Both the position numbers and the translations under genes were made by a program. This document shows, in pieces, positions 23,695-33,992 of a stretch of DNA of 36,194 nucleotides. Under the pieces are notes generated by a model. That model did no database searches and was not told where the DNA came from. It saw only the letters and a program-made list of their open reading frames with translations. The DNA is taken from positions 1 through 36,194 of the forward strand of contig PMON01000029.1 of the NCBI GenBank assembly GCA_003162395.1, in the 5' to 3' direction. This DNA is from Acidimicrobiaceae bacterium. GTDB taxonomy: Bacteria; Actinomycetota; Acidimicrobiia; Acidimicrobiales; RAAP-2. Every line of letters starts with the position of its first letter. Position 1 is the stretch's first letter.

Positions 23695-24522
23695 TTATCC
23701 GATGGTTCGGCGAAGCTCTCGGCGCAGCATCGCGGCGCGCAGCGACTGACCGGACCTGGCGAACTTCGCGGCCTCTTCTCGCGCGCGCACACGACCCGCG
23801 GGCGTCCGTTGCTGGAGGAGCGGCAGGACGAGCGTCTCGATCATCCCCATCTCACGGTCGACACCGTGCCGAAGAACCTTCAGGTGCCGTGGCTCGAGGC
23901 CCAGGGCGAAGAACCCCGAGGCAGCCTTCGCGATCGCGACGGAGTCCTCGTCGAAGCACTCCATGCCGCCGGATCGAACGGTCGAGACCAAGCCGTGCTC
24001 AACCAGCGCCTCGAGCGCGGCGACGTCGATGCCAGCAGCAGCTGCGGCCTCCTCGGCGGACATCGTCGGCGGCTGCGGGCGCGACGTGATCGGGTCGTCG
24101 TGCGCCGCGGCGGGGACCGCAGGAGCGGCGTGCCCTGCACCCTCCGTGGCCGCGGGCGTCTCGGGGGCCGACGCGGTCGTCGGCGGGGGCTCTTGGAGCG
24201 CGGCGACGAGCTCGCTCACGGACTTGCGACGCGCGCCGGGCGGCTTCGTCGGCATCTCGGGCGCGAGGCCTGCCTCCTCCATGCGCTCACGGATGACCTT
24301 GAGCGGCAAGAAGTGCTCACGCTGGTGGCGCAAGACGAAGCGGAGCCGCTCGACGTCGGGCTCGTGGAACTTGCGGTAGCCCGACGACGTGCGCTCGGGA
24401 CTGACGAGCCCCTGTCCTTCGAGGAATCGGATCTTCGAGATCGTGACGTCGGGGAAGTCGACGCGCAGCAAGCTGAGCACCTCGCCGATCGACAGGTACG
24501 TCCGCGACGTGCGCGCCGTCAT
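23695..24522 (-). CDS. MerR-family regulator, FtsR/Rv1828-like
   Basis: A 275-aa regulator. The N-terminal winged helix (about 8-80) reads YLSIGEVLSLLRVDFPDVTISKIRFLE-type residues, then GYRKFHEPDVERLRFVLRHQREHFLPLKVIRERME. A Pro/Ala-rich linker (about 95-150) is followed by a C-terminal helical domain with MSAEEAAAAAGID and LEALVEHGLV. This two-part layout is that of M. tuberculosis Rv1828 and C. glutamicum FtsR, which activates ftsZ. The ATG overlaps the FHA gene stop (ATGA), so the two are coupled. It is distinct from the shorter MerR at 13.3 kb. Regulation of cell division or central metabolism is inferred from the family. Confidence 0.9.
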   Translation of the reverse strand: MTARTSRTYLSIGEVLSLLRVDFPDVTISKIRFLEGQGLVSPERTSSGYRKFHEPDVERLRFVLRHQREHFLPLKVIRERMEEAGLAPEMPTKPPGARRKSVSELVAALQEPPPTTASAPETPAATEGAGHAAPAVPAAAHDDPITSRPQPPTMSAEEAAAAAGIDVAALEALVEHGLVSTVRSGGMECFDEDSVAIAKAASGFFALGLEPRHLKVLRHGVDREMGMIETLVLPLLQQRTPAGRVRAREEAAKFARSGQSLRAAMLRRELRRTIG

Positions 24523-24989
24523 CGGTCGGCCGCCGAGACGAACGAGAGCTTGAACTTGCCGATCTGTACCTCGTCGAACGTGCGCAGCGTGAGCTCCTCG
24601 ACGCGCGAGCCGTTGACGTAGGTGCCGTTCAGCGAGTTGAGGTCGCGCACGGTCACACGGCCCGACGCGGTCGTCGTGAACAGCGCGTGGTGGCGCGAGA
24701 CCGTGACGTCGTCCAGCACGATGTCGTTGCCCTGCTGGCGACCGACCGACGTCACCTCGCTCGAGAACTCATAGGTCTCCCCGATGCGCGGGCCGCGGAC
24801 GGCCACGAGCGCGTCGAGGGTGCCGGGCCCCGCTCGCACGGCGTCGCGCGCGTGCATCTCGGGGAGGCTGGCGTCGATCGTCGGGGTGGCCATGGTCTCG
24901 TGGGAGTCGTCGCGATGCACGGGTGCGCCGCACTCGGGACAAAAGTTGGGCGACCCGGTCAGCTGCGTGCCGCAGCGGCTGCACCGCAC
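24519..24989 (-). CDS. zinc-ribbon FHA domain protein (GarA-like)
   Basis: A 156-aa protein with an N-terminal zinc ribbon (C3-x2-C6 and C17-x2-C20), a linker (about 25-60), and a C-terminal FHA domain (about 62-150). The FHA shows SVGRQQGNDIVLDDVTVSRHH and LNSLNGTYVNG, nearly identical to GarA/OdhI motifs, plus DEVQIGKFKLSF. GarA inhibits the 2-oxoglutarate dehydrogenase complex and glutamate dehydrogenase until phosphorylated on a Thr in an N-terminal ETTS motif. That motif is not present here, and the zinc ribbon takes its place. The start GTG is preceded by a weak GAGG. The gene lies 33 bp after gcvH and is coupled to the MerR gene. The partner proteins and control are therefore uncertain. 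Confidence 0.9.
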   Translation of the reverse strand: MRCSRCGTQLTGSPNFCPECGAPVHRDDSHETMATPTIDASLPEMHARDAVRAGPGTLDALVAVRGPRIGETYEFSSEVTSVGRQQGNDIVLDDVTVSRHHALFTTTASGRVTVRDLNSLNGTYVNGSRVEELTLRTFDEVQIGKFKLSFVSAADR

Positions 24990-25022
24990 CTCAGGATCCG
25001 CATCGTGACACCGGGTACCGAC

Positions 25023-25403
25023 CTACGAGCCCGTCAACTTGGCGTAGGCGGACGCGTCGAGCAGACCTTCGACCTGGGCCGCGTCGGTGACCTCGAGCTC
25101 GCAGATCCACCCCTGCCCGTACGGGTCGGCGTTCAGGATCTCGGGCGCGTCGCGAAGTGTGTCGTTGACCGCGCGCACCGTGCCGGACACGGGCGCGTAG
25201 ACCTCGGAGACCGACTTGGTCGACTCGACCTCGCCCAACAGCGAGCCCGCATCGATCTGCTTGCCAACGGCGGGCAGGTCCACGAAGACGACGTCGCCGA
25301 GCGCGTCCTGCGCGTAGTCGGTGATCCCCACCCGGACCTTCCTGCCGTCCGGCCGGGCCCACTCGTGCTCGGTCGAATAGCGGAGGTCGTCTGGAACAAT
25401 CAC
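25023..25403 (-). CDS. gcvH: glycine cleavage system H protein
   Basis: A 126-aa lipoyl carrier that shuttles the aminomethyl group between P, T and L proteins. The lipoylation site is K63 in GEVESTKSVSEVYAPVSG. The N-terminal YSTEHEWARPDG and GITDYAQDALGDVVFVDLP are standard, as is the C-terminal GQGWICELEV. GTG at 25403 follows a TAGGGT box by 8 nt. It is about 12 kb from gcvT-PA-PB, the rest of the system, and sits instead with the FHA, MerR and DUF151 genes in the order known from mycobacteria. Confidence 0.96.
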   Translation of the reverse strand: MIVPDDLRYSTEHEWARPDGRKVRVGITDYAQDALGDVVFVDLPAVGKQIDAGSLLGEVESTKSVSEVYAPVSGTVRAVNDTLRDAPEILNADPYGQGWICELEVTDAAQVEGLLDASAYAKLTGS

Positions 25404-25411
25404 GGCGAGCG

Positions 25412-25417
25412 ACCCTA
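25412..25417 (-). promoter_or_regulatory. probable -10 box for gcvH
   Basis: TAGGGT on the minus strand followed by 8 nt and the gcvH GTG, inside the 45-bp gap after the GDP-mannose pyrophosphorylase-like gene. This spacing is 2 nt longer than at most other genes here. Confidence 0.4.
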
Positions 25418-25448
25418 TCGGACCTGACCGGGTCCCTTCACGGCCGAC

Positions 25449-27935
25449 TCAGGCCATGAGCTCGACGATGAGGGCCGCGTACCGGCCCGCCCTGGCCTCG
25501 GCCCCCTCGGCCGTCGTCGCCTCGGCCCACACATGGGTCACCGGCTCCTCGGGGTCCGGGAGCACGAGGGCCCAACCGCCCTCTTCCACGACCTTCACGC
25601 CGTCGACGAGCACGGTCTCCTGGTCGGCCAGTTGCTCGACCAGGCCGCGCATGACGAGGCCCTTGCTCTCCCAGGCCGTCGGCACCGTGGTGTGGGCCAC
25701 GTGCGCGGCCGGAAGGGAACGCACCAGCTTGGACAGCGGTTCGCCCGTCGCCGCCAACATCTCGACCAACATGACCAGCGTCGCCGTGGCGTCGTAGGCG
25801 GGCAGGAACCGCGGCCAGATGAACCCGCCCGACTGGCTGGCCGCGAACGTGATGCCCGGGCGCGCCGCGACCTCCATCAGGTGCGACGACGAGAGCTTGG
25901 TGAACGCGATCGTCGCGCCGGCCTCCTCGCATATCGCGACGGCGGCGTTCGGGACCGACACCGGCAGCGCCACGCACGCGCCCTTCTCGCTCCGGGTCAC
26001 GAGGTGCAGAAGCACCAACATGGCCTGGTCGTTGGTGAGCACGGTCCCCTCGTCGTCGACGACGGTGATGAGCTCGCCGTCGGGGTCGACCACCGCGCCG
26101 AGCTGGGAGCCCGAAGCCCGGACCAGCTCGGCGACCCGGCGCGCGTTGACGTCGCGATCGACCGAGATCATCCCGGCGGTCTGCGCGAACGGGTTGACCA
26201 CCAGGACGTCCGCGTCGAGCTTGGACAAGACGTTGGGCATGACGAAGCTGGCCGCCCCGTAGGAGAGGTCGAGGACCAGCTTGAACCCGGCCGTGCGGTC
26301 CTCGCTCTCTTGGACCGTCGCGACCAGGTCGGCCGTGTACTGCTCGACGGCCCGGGCCGGGAAGTCGATGTCGCCGATCTCGGGGGCGAGCACCCGGCGG
26401 AACTCCTCGCGGTGATACATGCGCTCGATCTTGCGCTGCGCGTTCTCGTCGAGGTCGAGGCCCTCGGCGTTGAAGAACCGGATGACGACCGACTGGGGGT
26501 CGTCGGCGGCCAGCCGCACCGTCACCCCGCCCCGCGACGAGGTGTTGCGGATGTGGTGGCGCATGACCGGGACGGTGGCCACCTCGAGGTCGCCGACGTT
26601 CACGCCGGCGGCGTTGCAGCCGACCATGACGGCCCGCTTCAGCATCCGGGCCGTCCTGCTGGTGTCGCGCGAGGCGGTGATCGAGGCCCCCCGACCGAGG
26701 GTGGACACCCAGGCCATGGACAGGCGGACGGCCAGCTCCGCGTTGATGTCGACGTTGGCGATGCCCCGGACCCCGTCCCGGCCGAACAGCGACCGGGCGC
26801 CCTTCGACTCCCACACGATCGAGGTGTTGACGAGCGCCCCGGCCTCGACGGTCTTGAACGGGTACACCTTCACCCCCGCCCGGACCTCGGCGCCGGCCCC
26901 GATGAGGCAGTTCTCGCCGAGCACGGCCCCCGGCTCGAGGCGGGCGCCGCGGCGGAGGTCACAGGCCCGGCCGACGGCGGCGCCCTCGACGCGGGCCCCG
27001 GCGCCGATGTAGCAGTTGTCCCCCACCATCGAGTGGCGGACCTCGGCCGACTCCGCGATCCGGACGTTGTCGCCGAGGGTCGTGTACTGGCCCAGCACCG
27101 CCCCCGCGGCGACCGAGCAGTTGTCCCCGATCAGTGCCGGGCCTTCGACCGTTGCCTCCGGATCGAGGGTCGAGCCCTTGCCCAGCCACACCCCGGGCCG
27201 GATCGGGAAGCCGTCCATCTCGACCGCGACCTTGCGGTCCAAGATGTCGTTGTGGGCCTTCAGGTAGGCCTCGGTCGTGCCGACGTCCTCCCAGTAGCCC
27301 TCCGATATGCATCCGTAGATGGGCCGCCCGGCGGCCAAGACCGCGGGGAACACGTCGCCGGAGAAGTCCGACGCCCCCTCGGCCGGGATGAAGTCGAAGA
27401 TCTCGGGCTCTAACACGTAGATGCCGGTGTTGATGGTGTCGCTGAACACCTGACCCCAGGTCGGCTTCTCCAAGAACCGCTCGACGGAGCCGTCCTCGTT
27501 GGTGATCACGATGCCGAACTCGAGCGGGTCGGGCACCGAATGCAGCGCCAACGTGGCCAACGCGCCCTTCTCCTCGTGGAACCTGACCACCGCGGCGAGG
27601 TCCACGTCGGTCAGCACGTCCCCCGAGATCACGAGGAACCGCTCGTCGAGCTCGTCCCGTGCGTTCAACACCGACCCGGCCGTGCCGAGCGGGGTCTCCT
27701 CGGTCGCGTAGACCATGCGCACTCCGAGCTCGGAGCCGTCGCCGAAGTAGGACCGCACCGCGTTGGCCATGAAGGCGACGGTCACGACGATCTCGGTGAA
27801 GCCGTGCTGGCGGAGCAGCAGGACGACGTGCTCCATCATCGGTCGGTTGGCCATGGGCAACATCGGCTTCGGCTGGTTGGAGGTGAGCGGGCGCAGTCGG
27901 GTGCCCTCACCGCCGGCCATGATCACGGCCTTCAC
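25449..27935 (-). CDS. mannose-1-phosphate guanylyltransferase fused to a degenerate phosphomannomutase-like domain
   Basis: An 828-aa three-part protein. Residues about 1-235 are a nucleotidyltransferase with the GGEGTRLRPLT signature, the GDVLTDVD metal-binding segment and a FLEKP lysine, expected to make GDP-mannose (or another NDP-sugar). About 250-365 is a left-handed beta-helix of hexapeptide repeats. About 375-828 is phosphohexomutase-like (LFGRDGVRGIAN), but the usual TASHNP phosphoserine loop, DGDGDR metal loop and RPSGTEP phosphate loop are absent or altered (GGVTVRL, DPDGE, LPDPEEP). Mutase activity is therefore unlikely. Similar fusions occur in other actinobacteria. GTG at 27935 overlaps the preceding gene's stop (GTGA) and gives the canonical MKAVIMAGG start. 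Confidence 0.88.
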   Translation of the reverse strand: MKAVIMAGGEGTRLRPLTSNQPKPMLPMANRPMMEHVVLLLRQHGFTEIVVTVAFMANAVRSYFGDGSELGVRMVYATEETPLGTAGSVLNARDELDERFLVISGDVLTDVDLAAVVRFHEEKGALATLALHSVPDPLEFGIVITNEDGSVERFLEKPTWGQVFSDTINTGIYVLEPEIFDFIPAEGASDFSGDVFPAVLAAGRPIYGCISEGYWEDVGTTEAYLKAHNDILDRKVAVEMDGFPIRPGVWLGKGSTLDPEATVEGPALIGDNCSVAAGAVLGQYTTLGDNVRIAESAEVRHSMVGDNCYIGAGARVEGAAVGRACDLRRGARLEPGAVLGENCLIGAGAEVRAGVKVYPFKTVEAGALVNTSIVWESKGARSLFGRDGVRGIANVDINAELAVRLSMAWVSTLGRGASITASRDTSRTARMLKRAVMVGCNAAGVNVGDLEVATVPVMRHHIRNTSSRGGVTVRLAADDPQSVVIRFFNAEGLDLDENAQRKIERMYHREEFRRVLAPEIGDIDFPARAVEQYTADLVATVQESEDRTAGFKLVLDLSYGAASFVMPNVLSKLDADVLVVNPFAQTAGMISVDRDVNARRVAELVRASGSQLGAVVDPDGELITVVDDEGTVLTNDQAMLVLLHLVTRSEKGACVALPVSVPNAAVAICEEAGATIAFTKLSSSHLMEVAARPGITFAASQSGGFIWPRFLPAYDATATLVMLVEMLAATGEPLSKLVRSLPAAHVAHTTVPTAWESKGLVMRGLVEQLADQETVLVDGVKVVEEGGWALVLPDPEEPVTHVWAEATTAEGAEARAGRYAALIVELMA

Positions 27936-28576
27936 GCGGAGACCCCGGTGTCGGTCTCAACCGCGGCCCGGCGGCCGCGACGGCCCGCCGCAAGGGCGGC
28001 TCGGGCCGGCTTCACGTACGACGCCGCGGCCACCCAGGCCAGGGTCAGACCGCCGATGCCGGCCACCCAGGCGAACGCCCGGATCGGGTCTTGCCATGAC
28101 GCCGCTCCGTGGCCGAGAAGGAAGGCCGGGTAGGCGAACATCAGACCGAACGTGCCGGCCTTGCCCACCCACAGCACGTCGATGCGCGCCGCGCCGAGGC
28201 TCGCGAGGAGCAGGACCATCAACCCGACCAACGCCTCCCGGACGATGGTCGTCACGCCGAACCAGACCGGCACCGCCCCGTGCACGAGGATGACGATGAC
28301 GGCCGTGACGACGAGCAGCCGATCGGCCGTCGGGTCCAGGACCTTGCCCACCGTCGACACCTGGTGGAATCGACGGGCCACGTAGCCGTCCACCCAATCG
28401 GTCGCGCCGAGGACGGCCAGGAGGATCGCCGCTGCGGTCTGCTCCTTGGCCCCGAAGACCAGCCACACGAACACCGGCAGGCACAGCAGCCGGACCATGG
28501 TGATGAGGTTGGGCACCGTGAAGACCCCGGCATCATTCGTCCGGTCCGACTCGGCACCGGGCGGCGGGGATCCCAC
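27932..28576 (-). CDS. CDP-alcohol phosphatidyltransferase family protein (PgsA-like)
   Basis: A 214-aa integral membrane enzyme that transfers a phosphatidyl group from CDP-diacylglycerol to an alcohol such as glycerol 3-phosphate or inositol phosphate. The full motif is present: DWVDGYVARR, then eight residues to GKVLDPTADR (D-x2-DG-x2-AR-x8-G-x3-D-x3-D). About five to six TM segments surround it. The N-terminal 16 residues are hydrophilic. GTG at 28576 follows TAGAAT by exactly 6 nt. Its stop overlaps the next gene's start (GTGA). It heads the minus-strand series that includes gcvH, as pgsA2 does upstream of gcvH in M. tuberculosis. Which phospholipid it makes cannot be told from sequence. 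Confidence 0.9.
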   Translation of the reverse strand: MGSPPPGAESDRTNDAGVFTVPNLITMVRLLCLPVFVWLVFGAKEQTAAAILLAVLGATDWVDGYVARRFHQVSTVGKVLDPTADRLLVVTAVIVILVHGAVPVWFGVTTIVREALVGLMVLLLASLGAARIDVLWVGKAGTFGLMFAYPAFLLGHGAASWQDPIRAFAWVAGIGGLTLAWVAAASYVKPARAALAAGRRGRRAAVETDTGVSA

Positions 28577-28582
28577 GACCCG

Positions 28583-28588
28583 ATTCTA
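28583..28588 (-). promoter_or_regulatory. -10 box of leaderless promoter heading the PgsA-like/GcvH series
   Basis: TAGAAT on the minus strand, 6 nt before the GTG at 28576. A strong match, and the likely main promoter of the series down to the DUF151 gene. Confidence 0.55.
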
Positions 28589-28718
28589 CGATCGGGCGGC
28601 TGGCGAACCGGCATGGTGCTCGAGCGGGGCCGGCCGGTCGGGTTCATCGCTCGGTGCCGCTTGCGACCGCTCTTGTCCTGGATTGGGTCACTTTTTGCTG
28701 TGCCAGAGTAGGGAGTCG

Positions 28719-29909
28719 ATGCCTCGTTTCTCCCCGTTCCAGGGACTGCGCTACGACCCCGCCGTCATCCCGCTCGCGCAGGCGATCGCCCCGCCCTACG
28801 ACGTGATCGAGCCGGCCGAGCGGACGCGGCTGGCCACCCGGTCGTCCTTCAACTCGGTCCACCTCGAGCTGCCCGATGCCGACCTGCGGGCCGGGCTCGA
28901 CCGCTACCAGGTCGCAGCCCATCTCCTCTCAGCGTGGCAGGCCGACGGGGTGCTGGTCCTCGACGAGCACCCGGCCTTCTACCTCTACCGGATGGCCGAC
29001 GGTGAGGGCCGGTCCACCCTCGGGGTCATCGGCGCCCTCGGACTGCCCGAGGAGGGGGAGGACGGCGAGATACTCCCCCACGAAGAGACGCTCCCGAAGC
29101 CCCGCAGCGACCGCCTCGACCTGCTGACGGCGACCGAGGCCAACCTCTCCCCCATCTGGGGCCTCTCCCTCACCAAGGGCCTCTCGTCGGTCCTCGTCCC
29201 CGACGGCCCGCCCGACATCGACGTGCACGACGACGACGGCGTGCGCCATGAGCTGTGGGTCGTGCCCGAGCTCCACGCGCGCGCGATCAGCGACGCGGTC
29301 GCCGGCGAGCCGGTCGTGATCGCGGACGGACACCACCGCTACGACACCGCCCGGGCGTACCAGCGCCAGATCCGCGCCGACCACGGCAACGCGCCCGGCG
29401 GTCATGACTGGGTGATGGCGCTCGTGGTCGAGCTGTCGGAAGACCAGCTGAACGTCGGGCCGATCCACCGGGTCATCACCGGCCTGCCGGAGGGGACCGA
29501 CCTCATCGCGGGGTTCGGCAAGTGGTTCGACGTGGTCCGGGCCGGCGCCGCCACCGAGCGGGTCGTCGGGGCGCTCGGCGAGGCCTCGTCGTTCGCCTTG
29601 GTCACTCGCGAGGACGCGTGGTTGTTGACGCCACGGCCGGAGGCCTACGAGGCCGCAAACAGCGACCTCGACTCGAGCCTGATCGCGCTAGCGATGCTGT
29701 CGTTCCCGGACGCCACGACCTCGCACTGCCACAGCTGGCAAGAGGCCGACGAGTCGGTCCGGAGCGGGGACGCCCAGGCGGCGGTGCTCCTGCGACCGCC
29801 GACCGTGACCCAGATCTCGGAGTGGGCGCACGAGCGCCGCCGGATGCCGCCGAAGACGAGTTACTTCAGCCCGAAGCCGCGCACCGGGATGGTGTTTCGC
29901 CCGCTGTAG
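28719..29909 (+). CDS. DUF1015 family protein
   Basis: A 396-aa protein of the DUF1015 family, widespread but uncharacterised. The N-terminal PFQGLRYDP and IAPPYDVIEPAER segments, FYLYR near 88-92, the central VIADGHHRYDTARAYQR motif (about 203-219), NVGPIHRVI, and the C-terminal MPPKTSYFSPKPRTGMVFR are hallmarks. No catalytic chemistry is established; the conserved D-G-H-H-R cluster may bind phosphate or metal. The ATG has AGGGAG about 4 nt upstream and is the only sensible start, although the frame is open well upstream. It is divergent from the PgsA-like gene and converges on korB with a 15-bp gap. Confidence 0.92.
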   Translation: MPRFSPFQGLRYDPAVIPLAQAIAPPYDVIEPAERTRLATRSSFNSVHLELPDADLRAGLDRYQVAAHLLSAWQADGVLVLDEHPAFYLYRMADGEGRSTLGVIGALGLPEEGEDGEILPHEETLPKPRSDRLDLLTATEANLSPIWGLSLTKGLSSVLVPDGPPDIDVHDDDGVRHELWVVPELHARAISDAVAGEPVVIADGHHRYDTARAYQRQIRADHGNAPGGHDWVMALVVELSEDQLNVGPIHRVITGLPEGTDLIAGFGKWFDVVRAGAATERVVGALGEASSFALVTREDAWLLTPRPEAYEAANSDLDSSLIALAMLSFPDATTSHCHSWQEADESVRSGDAQAAVLLRPPTVTQISEWAHERRRMPPKTSYFSPKPRTGMVFRPL

Positions 29910-29924
29910 GGCCGACCGGGAGGT

Positions 29925-30937
29925 TCAGTCGACCGTCCACGTCGAACCCGAACGAAGCAGGGCCTCGATGTCGCCGGCGCCGCGCTGCTCCTGGGCCCGG
30001 ACGATCTGGCGGGACATCTCCTCGCCGTACTCGGGACGCTCGACGGCCCGGAACACACCGATCGGGGTGGGCTCGTAGGGGCCCCTGGAGAGCCGGGACA
30101 GCGCGAAGGCCAGGCCAGGGTCGGCCCTCGCCTCGTCGTGGACCAGCAGCGCATCCTCACCGACGTCGTCCACATCCACGATCTCGAGGCGCCCGTCTGG
30201 CCGCTGGACCACCCCTCGCTCGCGCTCGGCGCCGAACCGGATCGGCTCGCCGTTGGTAAGCGGGATGAGCATCGAGGAGCGGACGTCGCGGCCGGTGATC
30301 TTCTCGAAGGCCCCGTCATTGAAGACGTTGCAGTTCTGGTACACCTCGACGAACGCCGCTCCCTTGTGGTCGTGGGCCCGGCGGAAGGTCTCTTGCATGT
30401 GGGCGCGGTCCATATCGTGGGTCCGGGCCACGAAGGTCGCCTCGGCGCCGAGCACGAGCGAGATCGGGTTGAACGGGTTGTCGACCGAACCGAACGGGGT
30501 TGACTTCGTGACCTTGGACACCTCAGAGGTAGGCGAGTACTGGCCCTTGGTCAGCCCGTAGATCTGGTTGTTGAACATCAAGATGGTCATCTTGACGTTG
30601 CGGCGCAGCGCGTGGATGAGGTGGTTGCCACCGATGGAGAGCGCGTCGCCGTCGCCCGTCACCACCCACACGTCGAGGTCGGGCCGCGTCGTGGCCAGGC
30701 CGGTCGCGATGGCGGGCGCGCGGCCGTGGATCGAGTGCAGCCCGTAGGTGTTCATGTAATACGGGAATCGGGCCGCGCACCCGATGCCCGACAGAAAGAC
30801 CGTGCTCTCGCGACGCACGCCCAGCTCGGGCATGAGCATCTGCACGGCGGCGAGGATCGAGTAGTCCCCACAGCCTGGGCACCAGCGAACCTCTTGGTCG
30901 CTCGTCCAGTCCTTGCGTGTGGTGACGGGGATGGCCG

Positions 30938-30941
<4 letters not shown>
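29925..30941 (-). CDS. korB: 2-oxoacid:ferredoxin oxidoreductase, beta subunit
   Basis: A 338-aa TPP-binding beta subunit that, with KorA, oxidatively decarboxylates 2-oxoglutarate (or another 2-oxoacid) to the acyl-CoA using ferredoxin. CPGCGDYSIL near 21-30, GIGCAARFPYY near 53-63, and the TPP motif GDGDALSIGGNH...NNQIYGLTKGQ near 96-133 are intact. TPTSEVSKVTKSTPFG fits the 2-oxoglutarate-type group. ATG at 30941 overlaps the korA stop (ATGA). Neither a ferredoxin nor a delta subunit is adjacent, as is usual for the actinobacterial two-subunit enzyme. It could run in either direction; assignment to 2-oxoglutarate rather than pyruvate is by similarity. Confidence 0.92.
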
Positions 30942-32812
<1,871 letters not shown>

Positions 32813-33103
32813 GGAAACTGGCCTTTCTTGGGCTCCGACGCCCGCATGCGAGTCGGGAACGGTCAACCCCCCGAGCCGCGGCGCCACTGAAGCGCACGCG
32901 ATGACTTGCCCATGACTTTTGTGTTTCGAAAACGAGCATACCGCCGGTCGGGGAGGCTCTCGGGATCCGATCGTGCGCTGTCAGGCGCATAGACCGACGC
33001 ATGGGTCGACCCCGAGGGCCCATCGCCCGGTGCGGGCGGGCGCCCGACCGAGGCGCCCGGAGGGCCGCACGGAGGAGCCGGCCGTCCGGGCAAGCTATTG
33101 GGC
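32813..33103. promoter_or_regulatory. 291-bp divergent intergenic region between korA and the Mca/MshB-like gene
   Basis: It contains no credible gene. On the minus strand TATGCT (32935-32940) is a candidate -10 for korA, implying a leader of about 115 nt. TTTCGAAA (32924-32931) is a small palindrome just downstream of it. An 8-bp perfect hairpin CGGGCGCC/GGCGCCCG with a 7-nt loop lies at 33037-33059. CAAGCT (33091-33096), 7 nt before the ATG at 33104, is a weak -10 candidate for the plus-strand gene. Around 32.9 kb the sequence is locally AT-richer than its surroundings, as expected of a promoter. Confidence 0.4.
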
Positions 33104-33931
33104 ATGGCAGAACAGTTGACCCTGATGGCCGTCCACGCCCACCCCGACGACGAGTCGTCCAGCACCGGTGGGGTCCTGGCGCGCTACTCGAGCGAGGGCG
33201 TCCGGACGGTCGTCGTGACCTGTACCAACGGCGAGTTGGGCGACTCCCCTGGCGGCATCAAGCCCGGCGCCTCGGACCACAACGAATCGGCGGTGGCCGA
33301 CATCCGGACCGCCGAGCTCGAGGAGGCCTGCAGATTGCTGGGCGTCACCCACCTCGAGCGGCTGGGCTACCGGGACTCGGGCATGTCCGACTGGGAGTAC
33401 AAGGACCGACCGGACGCGTTCTGCAACGTGCCGATCGACGTTGCGGCCGAGCGCATCGGGCAGCTCTTCGAGACCTACCGGCCCGACGTGGTCGTGACCT
33501 ACGACGATATCGGCCCGTACAACCACCCCGACCACCTGAAGGCGACCCAGGTGACCGTGGCCGCCATGGAGCGCTACCCGATCCCGAAGAAGCTGTATTT
33601 CACTGCGTTGAGCCGGCGGAACTGGGAAAAGGTTCGAAAGGTCCTGGAGGAGCAGGGTTCTGATGCCCCGCTCCCCGAGTGGTCTCCGGAGATGATCGAG
33701 CGCTTCGACCAGGTCGAGGCGCGCATTACGACATCGGTGACCCTCGGGGACTTCACCGAGCAGAAGCGCTCGGCTCTTTCGGCCCATGCCAGCCAATTGG
33801 AGGACAGCTTCTTCACCAGGTTCCCACCGGAGGTGTTCGACCTGGCATTCGGCCAAGAGAACTTCATCAGGGTCTCGGACACAACGGGCGCCGCGCTGCC
33901 CGAGACGGACCTCTTCGCCGGCCTGCGTTAA
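33104..33931 (+). CDS. PIG-L/LmbE family deacetylase, mycothiol S-conjugate amidase/MshB-like
   Basis: A 275-aa zinc-dependent N-acetylglucosaminyl deacetylase-fold protein. Zinc ligands match the family: H13 and D16 in HAHPDDES, and H144 in YNHPDH; the general-base Asp is D15. TCTNGELGD and RLGYRDSGMSDWE are typical of Mca/MshB, which act in mycothiol detoxification or synthesis. Length and the C-terminal segment favour Mca (mycothiol S-conjugate amidase), though MshB cannot be excluded. TTG at 33098 is in frame, but ATG at 33104 is preferred; no good Shine-Dalgarno is seen. The presence of this gene suggests a mycothiol-using actinobacterium. Confidence 0.88.
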   Translation: MAEQLTLMAVHAHPDDESSSTGGVLARYSSEGVRTVVVTCTNGELGDSPGGIKPGASDHNESAVADIRTAELEEACRLLGVTHLERLGYRDSGMSDWEYKDRPDAFCNVPIDVAAERIGQLFETYRPDVVVTYDDIGPYNHPDHLKATQVTVAAMERYPIPKKLYFTALSRRNWEKVRKVLEEQGSDAPLPEWSPEMIERFDQVEARITTSVTLGDFTEQKRSALSAHASQLEDSFFTRFPPEVFDLAFGQENFIRVSDTTGAALPETDLFAGLR

Positions 33932-33980
33932 TCCGGCCTCACAGCGCCGGTCTCCCGACAGTCCTTCTGGGCGTCGGCAG

Positions 33981-33986
33981 TATCGT
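33981..33986 (+). promoter_or_regulatory. -10 box of leaderless promoter for the acyl-CoA synthetase gene
   Basis: TATCGT followed by 6 nt and the ATG at 33993, in the 61-bp gap after the deacetylase gene. A second ATG follows immediately in frame. Confidence 0.5.
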
Positions 33987-33992
33987 GCGGAA

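Noticed and set aside
21327-23792. 821-codon minus-strand open frame across the MDR, DUF4232 and DUF151 genes
   Set aside because: Low-complexity Arg/Ser-rich translation crossing several recognised genes on both strands; a shadow frame.
25533-27413. Long plus-strand frame antisense to the pyrophosphorylase fusion
   Set aside because: No domain signal and composition typical of an antisense GC-rich frame.
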